Source: Oscillospiraceae bacterium (lineage in GTDB: Bacteria; Bacillota; Clostridia; Oscillospirales; Acutalibacteraceae). From it: a stretch of 64,000 nt of DNA. How positions within the stretch are numbered: position 1 is the first letter of the stretch; every line of letters starts with the position of its first letter. The DNA lies in the NCBI GenBank assembly GCA_022650485.1, contig JALCPP010000006.1, positions 124,001-188,000 of the forward strand. Reading direction: 5' to 3'. Both the position numbers and the translations under genes were made by a program. This document shows positions 1 to 7,499 of this stretch, in pieces. The notes beneath the pieces are model-generated. The model saw nothing but the letters and a program-made list of their open reading frames with translations, did not search any database and was not told the DNA's origin.

Positions 1-62
1 AGACGCGCGGCCACCGCCTGACCGATTCCGCCGGAGGCTCCCGTAACCAGCGCTTTTTTCAT
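1..62 (-). CDS. Short-chain dehydrogenase/reductase (partial, N-terminus only)
   Basis: Only the first about 20 codons lie in the window. They read MKKALVTGASGGIGQAVAAR, which contains the TGxxxGIG dinucleotide-binding motif that opens the Rossmann fold of short-chain dehydrogenases/reductases. The ATG at 62 is preceded by GGGGAG at a normal distance. The family uses NAD(P)H to reduce or oxidise carbonyl/hydroxyl groups; the substrate cannot be told from this piece, and FabG-like or other SDR roles are equally possible. A TATAAT-containing promoter and a short inverted repeat lie just upstream, so this is probably the first gene of its transcript. Confidence 0.85.
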   Translation of the reverse strand, partial: MKKALVTGASGGIGQAVAAR

Positions 63-79
63 GGGCCATTCTCCCCTTT

Positions 80-93
80 TCAAACTTGTTTGA
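80..93. promoter_or_regulatory. Inverted repeat between promoter and SDR start (possible operator)
   Basis: TCAAAC-TT-GTTTGA is a 6-bp perfect inverted repeat with a 2-bp centre. It lies between a predicted TATAAT -10 (104-109, minus strand) and the Shine-Dalgarno site of the dehydrogenase gene, where a repressor could block transcription. No regulator is identified; operator function is an inference from position and symmetry. Confidence 0.35.
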
Positions 94-103
94 TCCAGAC
101 CCG

Positions 104-132
104 ATTATATCATACCCGCCGAAAAAATCCAG
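104..132 (-). promoter_or_regulatory. Probable sigma-A promoter for the SDR gene
   Basis: On the minus strand TATAAT (109-104) stands about 40 bases before the ATG. The -35 region is poor (CTGGAT at 17-bp spacing), so this rests mainly on the perfect -10. Confidence 0.45.
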
Positions 133-172
133 CCGGGTTGCTGCATTCCGGCGTTTTTCCTGCGCAAACGCT

Positions 173-210
173 AAAAAAGGCTCCGCTCTGAATTGAACGA
201 AGCCTTTTTT
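173..210 (-). terminator. Intrinsic terminator after the purine permease gene
   Basis: Hairpin with arms at 198-210 and 173-185 (AAAAAAGGCT pairing with AGCCTTTTTT), placed about 20 bases beyond the stop codon at 231. The A/T tracts on both sides would let it work in both directions. Confidence 0.8.
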
Positions 211-230
211 GAATCTGCTTTAAGCTTAAA

Positions 231-1610
231 TTAGAAATGAACATACTCCAGAATATAACGGACAATAAACAGCAACGCAATGATATACATAATCGGGCTG
301 ACTTCCTTGGCCTTACCGCGTACCAGCTTAATAAAGCAGTAGCTGATGCAGCCAAACGCGATTCCTTCCGAAATGCTGTAAGCAAACGGCATCATGGCAA
401 TCGTCAGGAAGCAGGGAATCGCGGTTTCCATGTCGTCCCAGTTAACATCCCTCACGCCGCCGATCATCATCACGCCGACAATCAGCAGAACCGGATAGGT
501 CGCGGAACCCGGAATAAACCCGAGGAACGGAGCAAGGAAAATCGCCAGAATAAAGCAAATGCTGGTGGTTACGCTCGTCAGTCCCGTTTTTCCGCCTTCC
601 GAAATACCCGCGCTGGATTCCACATAGGTCGTCACGGTGGAAGTGCCGAGGATAGACCCGATGACAGTCGCGGTGGCATCAGCCATCATTGCCCTTGTCG
701 CGTTCGGCAGCTTGCCTTCCGGGGTAAGGTAGCCCGCCTTGCCGGCCGTGCCGTACAGCGTGCCGACCGTGTCGAACATGTCGACCATCGTCAGGGAAAT
801 CAAAACCGCAATCAGCGAAAACAGCGCCACACCGACCCCTTCGCTGGTATGCAGCAGTTCCGGAAAACCGTTCAGGAACTGCCCGAACGTCGGTGCAAGC
901 GAGCCGCTGGTCGAAAGGCCCTTGGCAATGCCGACATTCGCACCGAAACCGAACTGCATTACCGCGCCCACAACGCTTGTGGCGATAATGCTGATAAACA
1001 GGCCGCCCTTCACCTTGTAGACAACCAGCAGAACCGTAATGAAAATTCCGATGATGGCCAGCGCCGTCGACGGAGCCGTAAAGTTCCCCAGCGTGATAAT
1101 CGTTGATTCGCTCGGAGCGACAATGCCGGCCCCTTTCAGCGAAACAATCGCGATGAACAGCCCGATGCCGCCGCTGATGGCCCGCTTAATCGGAAGCGGA
1201 ATAGCATCCACAATTTTTTCACGAATTCCGCCCGCCGTAATCAGGATAAAGATGACACCTGAAATAAATACGGCGGCAAGACCCGCCTGCCAGGAATAGC
1301 CGTAGGTGCCGCAAATCGTGTAGGCAAAAAACGCGTTCAGTCCCATGCCCGGGGCCTGCGCCAACGGATAATTGGAAAACAGCCCGCTGAAAAGAGTGCC
1401 GATTCCCGCAGCGATGCAGGTTGCCAGCATCACCGCGCCCTTGTCCATCTTTGCGTCGCCCAGAATCGCCGGGTTCACGAAAATGATGTAGGCCATTGTA
1501 AAGAACGTTGTAAGTCCCGCAAGAATTTCCGTGCGGACATCCGTCCCGTTCTTCTTCAGATTGAAGAAATCGCCCTTGGGATGAATCGCTGACGATGTAC
1601 TGTCTGCCAT
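231..1610 (-). CDS. NCS2-family purine permease (AzgA/PbuG-type adenine/guanine/hypoxanthine transporter)
   Basis: A 459-residue integral membrane protein with about a dozen hydrophobic segments. The N-terminal block (residues 15-47) and the QAPGMGLNAF motif (85-94) are typical of the AzgA/PbuG branch of the nucleobase:cation symporter-2 family, as is the FDTVGTLYGTAG stretch near residue 280. Members import purine bases (adenine, guanine, hypoxanthine) by proton symport; which base is used here cannot be read from sequence. The length is normal for the family. The ATG is preceded by GGAGGA. A consensus promoter and a short leader ending in a terminator-like hairpin lie upstream, suggesting control by attenuation. 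It stands alone between terminators and is transcribed convergently with nothing in the window. Confidence 0.9.
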   Translation of the reverse strand: MADSTSSAIHPKGDFFNLKKNGTDVRTEILAGLTTFFTMAYIIFVNPAILGDAKMDKGAVMLATCIAAGIGTLFSGLFSNYPLAQAPGMGLNAFFAYTICGTYGYSWQAGLAAVFISGVIFILITAGGIREKIVDAIPLPIKRAISGGIGLFIAIVSLKGAGIVAPSESTIITLGNFTAPSTALAIIGIFITVLLVVYKVKGGLFISIIATSVVGAVMQFGFGANVGIAKGLSTSGSLAPTFGQFLNGFPELLHTSEGVGVALFSLIAVLISLTMVDMFDTVGTLYGTAGKAGYLTPEGKLPNATRAMMADATATVIGSILGTSTVTTYVESSAGISEGGKTGLTSVTTSICFILAIFLAPFLGFIPGSATYPVLLIVGVMMIGGVRDVNWDDMETAIPCFLTIAMMPFAYSISEGIAFGCISYCFIKLVRGKAKEVSPIMYIIALLFIVRYILEYVHF

Positions 1611-1626
1611 GTTCGAATTCCTCCAT

Positions 1627-1660
1627 GAAAATAAAAATTGCCCGACTCAGACGCCGGGCC
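1627..1660 (-). promoter_or_regulatory. Terminator-like hairpin in the leader of the purine permease
   Basis: On the minus strand GCCCG-N10-CGGGC is followed by AATTTTTATTTT, then by the Shine-Dalgarno site about 5 bases later. It lies inside the 5' leader, about 16 bases after the predicted transcription start, and not after a gene. It has the shape of an attenuator. The leader before it is too short for a standard purine riboswitch, and I do not find that aptamer's conserved core. Confidence 0.55.
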
Positions 1661-1682
1661 ACCACTTGTGCTTCTGTGTTTT

Positions 1683-1711
1683 AGTATAACGGATTTTGTT
1701 CTTTGAAACAA
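1683..1711 (-). promoter_or_regulatory. Sigma-A promoter of the purine permease
   Basis: Minus strand: TTGTTT (-35, 1711-1706), 17-bp spacer, TATACT (-10, 1688-1683). Confidence 0.7.
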
Positions 1712-1781
1712 TGTGGTATTTACACAAAATTTTAAAATAAGATACAATTTATTCATACTTATTGTAAAATAATGGTATTTT

Positions 1782-1820
1782 AAAAAGGAAAAATGCGGCA
1801 TCCCGCTGGGGATACCGCAC
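1782..1820 (-). terminator. Intrinsic terminator after pckA
   Basis: Minus-strand hairpin (GCGGTATCCC pairing with GGGATGCCGC, one mismatch) followed by ATTTTTCCTTTTT, about 15 bases after the pckA stop. Confidence 0.85.
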
Positions 1821-1834
1821 CGTTTTCTTTTAAA

Positions 1835-3598
1835 TTATGCAAGTTTTGCCTGAAGTTTTTTCAATTCGGCTTTGATTTCAGCCGGAAGCTTGTCGCCGAA
1901 TTTTTGGTAGAATTCCTCAATTCCGGCTGCTTCCTTCTTCCATTCTTCCTTGTCCACGTCCAGAATCGACCGGAGCGTGTCAACATCCAAATCCAAGCCG
2001 GAAAGATTGATATCTTCCGTCTTCGGCACATAGCCGATCGGGGTATCCTTCGCATCCGCCTTGCCTTCGCAGCGTTTCAAAATCCATTCCAGCACGCGCA
2101 GGTTATCGCCGAATCCCGGCCAGATAAAGTGGCCCTGCTCATCAACGCGGAACCAGTTCACGTTAAAGATCTTCGGGGCCTTATCCCCCAGTTTTTCGCC
2201 CATTTCAACCCAATGCTTGAAGTAGTCGCCCATATGGTAACCGCAGAACGGCAGCATTGCCATCGGGTCGCGGCGAACCACACCCACGGCACCGGTCGCC
2301 GCCGCGGTTGTTTCAGAAGCCATGATGGAACCGACAAACACGCCGTTGTTCCAGTCCCTGGACTGATAGACCAGCGGAGTGGTGTGCGCGCGGCGGCCGC
2401 CGAAAATAATGGCGGAAATCGGAACCCCGCGTCCGCTTTCAAATTCAGGGCTGATGCACGGGCAGTTTTTCGCCGGTGCGGTAAAGCGGCTGTTGGGGTG
2501 AGCTCCCTTTTCCTTTGCGGCGGTTCCGTCCCAGGGACGGCCCTTCCAGTCCATTGCGTTTTTCGGTGGATTGTGGTCCAATCCTTCCCACCAAACGGTG
2601 TTGTCGTCCAGATTATGCGCAACGTTGGTAAAAATCGTGCCGGATTTCGTCGTAGCGAGCGCATTCGGGTTGGATTTTTGGTTTGTTCCCGGCGCCACGC
2701 CGAAAAATCCGTTTTCCGGATTGATCGCCCAAAGTCTGCCGTCCGGGCCAATCCGCATCCAGGCAATGTCGTCGCCGACCGTCCAGGTTTTGTATCCCTT
2801 TTTGCGGTAATATTCCGGCGGAATCAGCATGGCGAGGTTCGTCTTGCCGCATGCCGACGGGAACGCCGCCGCAACATATTTGATTTCCCCCATGGGATTC
2901 TGGATGCCCAGAATCAGCATATGTTCCGCCATCCAGCCTTCGTTTTTGCCCTGGAACGAGGCAATGCGCAGCGCAAAGCACTTTTTGCCGAGCAAAACGT
3001 TGCCGCCGTAACCGGAATTGACGGAAATGATGGCGTTGTCTTCCGGGAAATGACAAATATACCGTTTTGTTTCGTCAATCTGACATTTGCAGTGCAGCCC
3101 GCGCACCCAGTCGCTGCTGTTTCCGAGCGCTTTTGCAACTTCTGTGCCGGTGCGGGTCATAATGCACATGTTCAGCACAACATAAATGGAGTCTGTCAGT
3201 TCAATTCCGATCTTCGAAAACGGAGAACCGACAGGCCCCATCGAGTAGGGAATTACGTACATGGTGCGGCCCTGATAACTGTTTTTCGCAATACCGTACA
3301 GCATTTCATAAGCCTTTGACGGCTCCATCCAGTGGTTTGTCGGCCCCGCGTCCTCCTCTTTGCGGGAACAGATAAAGGTGCGGCCTTCCACGCGTGCCAC
3401 ATCATTAACCGCCGTGCGGTGAAGATAGCATCCGGGCAGTTTCTCCTCATTAAGCTTGATCATTTCGCCGGTTTTGCAAGCCTCGGCCCGCAATAATTCA
3501 AGCTGCTTCTGAGTGCCGTCAATCCAGAGAACCTTGTTCGGACAGACGAGTTTTTTCATTTTTTCGATCCATGCTAACACCGATTGGTTCTGAGTCAT
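1835..3598 (-). CDS. pckG: Phosphoenolpyruvate carboxykinase (GTP)
   Basis: A 587-residue cytosolic enzyme of the GTP-dependent PEP carboxykinase family, which interconverts oxaloacetate + GTP and PEP + CO2 + GDP with Mn2+/Mg2+. In fermenting Clostridia it can run in the carboxylating direction. The P-loop (FPSACGKTN, residues 246-254) carries the reactive cysteine at about 250 that distinguishes the GTP class from the ATP class. YVIPYSMGP (114-122) and the NPENGFFGVAPGT stretch are also diagnostic. The start is set at the ATG preceded by AAAGGAG at 7 bases; an in-frame start 21 bases upstream has no ribosome site. It has its own strong promoter and terminator, so it is monocistronic. Length is normal. 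Confidence 0.97.
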   Translation of the reverse strand: MTQNQSVLAWIEKMKKLVCPNKVLWIDGTQKQLELLRAEACKTGEMIKLNEEKLPGCYLHRTAVNDVARVEGRTFICSRKEEDAGPTNHWMEPSKAYEMLYGIAKNSYQGRTMYVIPYSMGPVGSPFSKIGIELTDSIYVVLNMCIMTRTGTEVAKALGNSSDWVRGLHCKCQIDETKRYICHFPEDNAIISVNSGYGGNVLLGKKCFALRIASFQGKNEGWMAEHMLILGIQNPMGEIKYVAAAFPSACGKTNLAMLIPPEYYRKKGYKTWTVGDDIAWMRIGPDGRLWAINPENGFFGVAPGTNQKSNPNALATTKSGTIFTNVAHNLDDNTVWWEGLDHNPPKNAMDWKGRPWDGTAAKEKGAHPNSRFTAPAKNCPCISPEFESGRGVPISAIIFGGRRAHTTPLVYQSRDWNNGVFVGSIMASETTAAATGAVGVVRRDPMAMLPFCGYHMGDYFKHWVEMGEKLGDKAPKIFNVNWFRVDEQGHFIWPGFGDNLRVLEWILKRCEGKADAKDTPIGYVPKTEDINLSGLDLDVDTLRSILDVDKEEWKKEAAGIEEFYQKFGDKLPAEIKAELKKLQAKLA

Positions 3599-3639
3599 AT
3601 GCTTCTCCTTTCGGCCCAATGGCCTTTGAATCTAATCCT

Positions 3640-3668
3640 ATTATAATACAAGTTTTTTTATTAATCAA
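3640..3668 (-). promoter_or_regulatory. Sigma-A promoter of pckG
   Basis: Minus strand: TTGATT (3668-3663), 17-bp spacer, TATAAT (3645-3640), about 40 bases before the start codon. Confidence 0.75.
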
Positions 3669-3759
3669 TGTTTTATCTTCTTCCGAATGATAAAATATTG
3701 GCCATTTCATTGACAGCTTTCATGCAAGATGAATAAACAGTGCAATGCTCCTGCAATTT

Positions 3760-4776
3760 TTAGATTGGAGAAGACTCAACGGACAACTCCGCGCAGGCGT
3801 TCAGGTTCGGCCCGGCAACATGCCCCGCGACAAATTCATAGTACCCCTGCGAGCCGACCATGGCCCCGTTGTCCCCGCAAAGGGAAAGCCGGGGGCAGTA
3901 AAATGAAATTCCAAGTTCGGCGCACCGCGCCGCCAGTTCGCGGCGCAAAAGGGAATTGGCGGAAACGCCGCCCGCCGTAACCAGTTTCTTCGCGCCGGTT
4001 TTTTTTGCCGCCAGCAGCGTGTTCCGAACCAGGCAGTCGACAACGGCCCGGCGGTAAGAAGCGGCAAGGTCCACAATGTTTACAGTTTCTCCCCGCTGCT
4101 GCGCGTTATGCAGCAGATTGACCACGTTGGTTTTCAAACCGGAAAAGCTGAAATCGAACGGTGCGCCGTCCACAGAGGGCCTGGGCAGCTTGTACGCTTT
4201 TTCATTGCCGCCCTCCGCAACTTTATCCAATTCAATCCCGCCGGGGTAGGGCATCCCCATGGCGCGCGCGGCTTTATCGAACGCCTCTCCCGCGGCGTCA
4301 TCCCGGGTGCATCCTAGCACATGCAGGTCGGTGTAACCCTGCACGGTAATCAGGTGCGTGTGCCCGCCGGAAACCACCAGACACAGGAACGGCGGCGTTA
4401 GCTCGGGATAAGTTAAATAATTCGTCGCAATGTGGGAACGCAGATGGTGGACCGGAACCAGCGGCTTGCCTGCGGACAGTGCCAGTCCCTTCGCAAAATT
4501 AACCCCCACCAGCAGCGCGCCGATCAGTCCCGGCGCATAAGTCACCGCAATCGCGTCGACTTCTTCCAGTTTTGTGTCCGCGTCGTCCAGCGCTTTCTGA
4601 ACAATACCGGAGATTGCCTCGCAGTGCCTGCGCGACGCGATCTCCGGCACAACGCCGCCGTACAGCCGATGTTCTTCCACCTGTGACGCGACCGCGTTGG
4701 AAAGGATTTTTCTTCCATCCTCCACCACGGCGGCGGCCGTTTCGTCACAGGAGCTTTCAATTCCTAAAATCAGCAT
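3760..4776 (-). CDS. tsaD: tRNA N6-adenosine threonylcarbamoyltransferase (TsaD)
   Basis: A 338-residue protein of the Kae1/TsaD (ASKHA-fold) family. TsaD transfers the threonylcarbamoyl group from TC-AMP to A37 of ANN-decoding tRNAs, working with TsaB and TsaE. It begins LGIESSCDETAAAVV, as is standard, and shows the metal-binding H111-x3-H115 pair (HHLRSH), the VSGGHT phosphate loop and the late GDNGAM motif. It is the last gene of the polA-rlmA-rimI operon; its ATG overlaps the end of the preceding 66-residue gene by 7 bases, implying translational coupling. TsaB, usually next to rimI and tsaD, is not in this operon. No convincing terminator follows the stop. Confidence 0.97.
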   Translation of the reverse strand: MLILGIESSCDETAAAVVEDGRKILSNAVASQVEEHRLYGGVVPEIASRRHCEAISGIVQKALDDADTKLEEVDAIAVTYAPGLIGALLVGVNFAKGLALSAGKPLVPVHHLRSHIATNYLTYPELTPPFLCLVVSGGHTHLITVQGYTDLHVLGCTRDDAAGEAFDKAARAMGMPYPGGIELDKVAEGGNEKAYKLPRPSVDGAPFDFSFSGLKTNVVNLLHNAQQRGETVNIVDLAASYRRAVVDCLVRNTLLAAKKTGAKKLVTAGGVSANSLLRRELAARCAELGISFYCPRLSLCGDNGAMVGSQGYYEFVAGHVAGPNLNACAELSVESSPI

Positions 4777-4970
4777 GGTTCCTCCGAATGATCTTCCCGC
4801 TTTGCGGGGTGTTTTGCCAAATTGTTTTTCTGTTCTTTTCCCTCTAACGTTGTAATGGTATTATGATTGCAGCAGCTGATACCCGCCTTGATCGGTGCCA
4901 GCAAAAAGCCGACCACGATTCCAATAAACATACAGGCAAGCGCCAGCAAACGGGCGTCCTTTTTTGTCAT
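4770..4970 (-). CDS. Small single-pass membrane protein between rimI and tsaD (unknown function)
   Basis: A 66-residue protein with one hydrophobic segment at residues 9-27 (LALACMFIGIVVGFLLAPIK), followed by a polar tail with a CC pair and many charged residues. I do not recognise a family. The ATG at 4970 has GGAGGG about 8 bases upstream; an upstream in-frame start lacks such a site. The 3' end overlaps the tsaD start by 7 bases, so expression is tied to tsaD. The position inside an operon of RNA-modification genes is clear, but it gives no function. The GFLLAP pattern resembles short membrane anchors of the YtxH type, though the length and tail do not establish that. Confidence 0.7.
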   Translation of the reverse strand: MTKKDARLLALACMFIGIVVGFLLAPIKAGISCCNHNTITTLEGKEQKNNLAKHPAKREDHSEEPC

Positions 4971-5046
4971 AACAGATCCCTCCTGTCGGTTTCCGTTCCA
5001 TCTTCGCCATGTCTTCCACCCGGCAGACAAACTCTCTATGGTAAAT

Positions 5047-5505
5047 TTACCGTACCCGCGGATGAAAAAAGAGTGTTAAAATCAATGCGTCTTCCGCCGG
5101 ATTCCGGTAAAAATTTTTTCTTCTTCCCGCTTCCCGCAAACCAAGTGATTCGTAAAGAGCGACCGCCGCTGTGTTGGAGGGCCGGACTTCCAGGCTCAAA
5201 AACTCCGCGTTCCGCGCGCGGGCGCAGTCGATCAGCCCTTCCGTCAGCGCACGCCCAATGCCGCAGTGCCGGAATTTTGGAAAAACGGCGATATTGTCTA
5301 CGTAACATTCCCCGCAGACGCAGTGCATTCCGGCGTATCCGGCGGTTTTTCCGCCGCGCTCCGCAACCAGGAAAACTGCGGTTTCCCCGGTCAGTTCCTC
5401 CGCAAGTCCCTGCCGGGTCCACGGTTCGGCAAAGCAGAGGCGCTCCAGTTCCGCAAGGTCATCCAGATGGCGTTCCTGCATAGGAACCAGTTTCAGCCCG
5501 TTCAC
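5047..5505 (-). CDS. rimI: Ribosomal protein S18-alanine N-acetyltransferase (RimI-like GNAT)
   Basis: A 152-residue GNAT-fold acetyltransferase. The N-terminal ERLCFAEPWT stretch, the NIAVFPKFRHCGIGRAL acetyl-CoA loop and the LEVRPSNTAAVALYESLGL end are typical of RimI, which acetylates the N-terminal alanine of ribosomal protein S18 and, in bacteria with this gene order, is usually linked to tsaB/tsaD. The likely start is a GTG whose GTGA overlaps the stop of the upstream glycosyltransferase gene by 4 bases, with GGTGGAG about 7 bases before it; a TTG six codons further upstream is less likely. Substrate assignment is by family and neighbourhood only. Confidence 0.9.
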   Translation of the reverse strand: MNGLKLVPMQERHLDDLAELERLCFAEPWTRQGLAEELTGETAVFLVAERGGKTAGYAGMHCVCGECYVDNIAVFPKFRHCGIGRALTEGLIDCARARNAEFLSLEVRPSNTAAVALYESLGLREAGRRKNFYRNPAEDALILTLFFHPRVR

Positions 5506-6668
5506 CGAATCCGCTCCACCCAAAAATCAGAACCGTCCCGGATGCGGTAAATGATATGAATTGCAACCCAGATCAGATTAAAAAGCATCAGAACGGAAAA
5601 CAGCTTCGGGCTGATAAAATGGAACCCGAACAGAAAGCGGCTGTAGGCATAAAGGGAAGACATCACCGTAAGGACGGGAACATAGAATTTTTCGGGAAAA
5701 TAAAACGCAAACACAATGGAAAACAAGTCCGCCGGGTACCAGTACCGTTCGTGCATATACGGCAGAACAAGCGGCAGCAGCATGGTATAAAACAGCGCGA
5801 GGGAAACCATCATTTCATCCGTCATTCGGAATCGTTTTGAACACAGATAAGCAAACGTAAACAGCACCAGTGCGCCGGCTGTCAGCACCGCCGCGTTGCC
5901 AAAGGAGTCCGGCATCCGGGCGGGAACCCAGGAAAACAGATTTGGCAGATTCATGGTCAGCTGTTTATATTCCTGCGTCTGCCGGAAATAAACAGTCAGC
6001 AGTTCCATAAAATCCCGCCCGAGCAGGGCGGCGGGCAAAATTGAAATAAGATAGACCGCCGGCGGAATCAGCAGACAGCGCGCCCGAATTTTTCGTTTAA
6101 GCAGTAATATGAACAGAAACGGCGCCAGAAACACCGCCTGCAGCTTAAAGGCAAGCGCAATGGAAAATGCCGTGACGGCAGGAAAGTCGCGGTCTTCCAG
6201 CAAATAGCAGACACAGGCAAGCAGCGCGGCGGTATAAATGGAGTCACACTGAGCCCAGACCGAAGAATTCAGAATAACGGTCGGCAGAAAGAGCGTGACG
6301 GCATAAGAGATTTCCCCCCAGAATTCACCGTACTTGCGGTCGACCATGCGAAACACAAAGTATGCCGCCGCAATATCCCCCGCGCAGGACAGGGCTTTAA
6401 TCAGGTGCAGGCCGGAAAACGGAAGGTAGGAAAGCAACCCGAGCAGGTAATAGTAAGCGGGCGTGTAATCGCCGAACGGAAGTCCGGCGGCCGCAAGCCC
6501 GCCGTTCTGGCGGATCAGGTCAAACCATCCGGAAAGGAACTGCCGGTAGTCGCTGGAAACATACCCGAAAAACCTTAACCGGACCGCCATGGCAAGAACC
6601 GTTACAGCGACCATGAAAAAGACGTTTTCCGCCTTGACAAAATGGACGAATGCTTTCCGCTTACTCAT
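5502..6668 (-). CDS. GT-C-type membrane glycosyltransferase (Gpi18/GT87-like mannosyltransferase family)
   Basis: A 388-residue polytopic membrane protein with about ten hydrophobic segments. The acidic pair in the first extracytoplasmic loop (YVSSDYRQFLSGWFDLI), the NSSVWAQCDSIY motif near residue 135, FKLQAVFLAP and the late MHERYWYPAD motif match lipid-linked-sugar-dependent GT-C enzymes related to Gpi18-like mannosyltransferases. Such enzymes move a hexose from a polyprenyl-phosphate sugar to an acceptor outside the membrane; donor and acceptor are unknown here. Its ATG overlaps the rlmA stop by 4 bases and its stop overlaps rimI by 4 bases, so it is fully embedded in the polA-tsaD operon, which is an odd place for an envelope enzyme. 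Confidence 0.8.
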   Translation of the reverse strand: MSKRKAFVHFVKAENVFFMVAVTVLAMAVRLRFFGYVSSDYRQFLSGWFDLIRQNGGLAAAGLPFGDYTPAYYYLLGLLSYLPFSGLHLIKALSCAGDIAAAYFVFRMVDRKYGEFWGEISYAVTLFLPTVILNSSVWAQCDSIYTAALLACVCYLLEDRDFPAVTAFSIALAFKLQAVFLAPFLFILLLKRKIRARCLLIPPAVYLISILPAALLGRDFMELLTVYFRQTQEYKQLTMNLPNLFSWVPARMPDSFGNAAVLTAGALVLFTFAYLCSKRFRMTDEMMVSLALFYTMLLPLVLPYMHERYWYPADLFSIVFAFYFPEKFYVPVLTVMSSLYAYSRFLFGFHFISPKLFSVLMLFNLIWVAIHIIYRIRDGSDFWVERIR

Positions 6669-7498
6669 TTTTCTCCCACCTTACGATAGAGTAAAAAGTC
6701 AAATCCGATTTCCGTCGTCAATGACCGGGTGCGGGCAAGGCGTTCACAGCCTTCCCGCGGGGTCTTGCGGTAATAAGGAGTCATGGCAAACAGATCTTGC
6801 ACTGCCTGCGCGGTGTCAAGGGTAATCTTTCCCCTGACCGGCACACGTTTCAGAAAAGCAAAGCCCGGATATTCCGTGTCCCGGGATTCATTTTCATACG
6901 GTTGATCGTACAAAATCTCCTTCAGGCCGTAAAGGTGGCGTTCCGACGGCACGGCAAGAAGCAGCAGTCCGCCCGGGCGCAGAACCCGAAGCAGCTCTTC
7001 CGGCACAATCGGCGCGAACACATCCGTCACGGCGTCCGCGCAGCCGGAAACCGCGGGAACTGCGAACAAACTGCCCACAGCAAAGGAAATTCCCCGGTAT
7101 TTCTTTGCAGCGGCCCGCACGGCGGACTTTGAGATATCGACACCGAACTGTTCCGGTTTTCGTCCGTTTTCCAGAAGAAAAGCCCGCAGCCGCCCGGTGT
7201 AATATCCTTCCCCGCACCCTGCGTCAAACAGAACGGGGTGGTCTTTTTTCACATAATCGCGCACCAGCTCGTTCAGCCGGTCGCTGAACACCCGGTAGTA
7301 CCCGGCCTCCAGAAAGCGGCGGCGGGCGGCAATCATTTCCTTATGATCGCCCGGGTCGGCGGAATGTTTTTTGTTTGGAGGAAGTAAATAGACATATCCC
7401 TCTTTGGCAATATCATAACTGTGTCCGTTCCGGCAGCGGCAGGCCGCCCCTTCCCGCCGGAGCGGCTCCCCGCAGACGGGGCAGGTAAAAAGTCCCAT
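6665..7498 (-). CDS. rlmA: 23S rRNA (guanine-N1)-methyltransferase, RlmA family
   Basis: A 277-residue SAM-dependent methyltransferase. The N-terminus carries a zinc site (C6-x2-C9, then C20/C22 and H26, in the usual CPVC...CxxGHxYDxAKEGYV arrangement) that recognises the rRNA hairpin. The methyltransferase part has the SAM motif LFDAGCGEGYYTGRL near residue 92 and DVFAP where RlmA proteins have the product loop. RlmA(I)/(II) enzymes methylate G745 or G748 in helix 35 of 23S rRNA, the tylosin/mycinamicin site region. The ATG begins one base after the polA stop, with purine-rich GAGGCGAAGG before it, so translation is coupled to polA. Confidence 0.92.
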   Translation of the reverse strand: MGLFTCPVCGEPLRREGAACRCRNGHSYDIAKEGYVYLLPPNKKHSADPGDHKEMIAARRRFLEAGYYRVFSDRLNELVRDYVKKDHPVLFDAGCGEGYYTGRLRAFLLENGRKPEQFGVDISKSAVRAAAKKYRGISFAVGSLFAVPAVSGCADAVTDVFAPIVPEELLRVLRPGGLLLLAVPSERHLYGLKEILYDQPYENESRDTEYPGFAFLKRVPVRGKITLDTAQAVQDLFAMTPYYRKTPREGCERLARTRSLTTEIGFDFLLYRKVGEK

Positions 7499-7499
7499 A

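Noticed and set aside
1627-1740. Purine (guanine/adenine) riboswitch before the permease
   Set aside because: The conserved junction and loop sequences are absent, and the leader between promoter and hairpin is too short.
1793-3319. 508-codon plus-strand frame opposite pckG
   Set aside because: Lies antisense to a certain gene, reads as a mirror of its codon bias (rich in His, Arg, Phe), and has no ribosome site.
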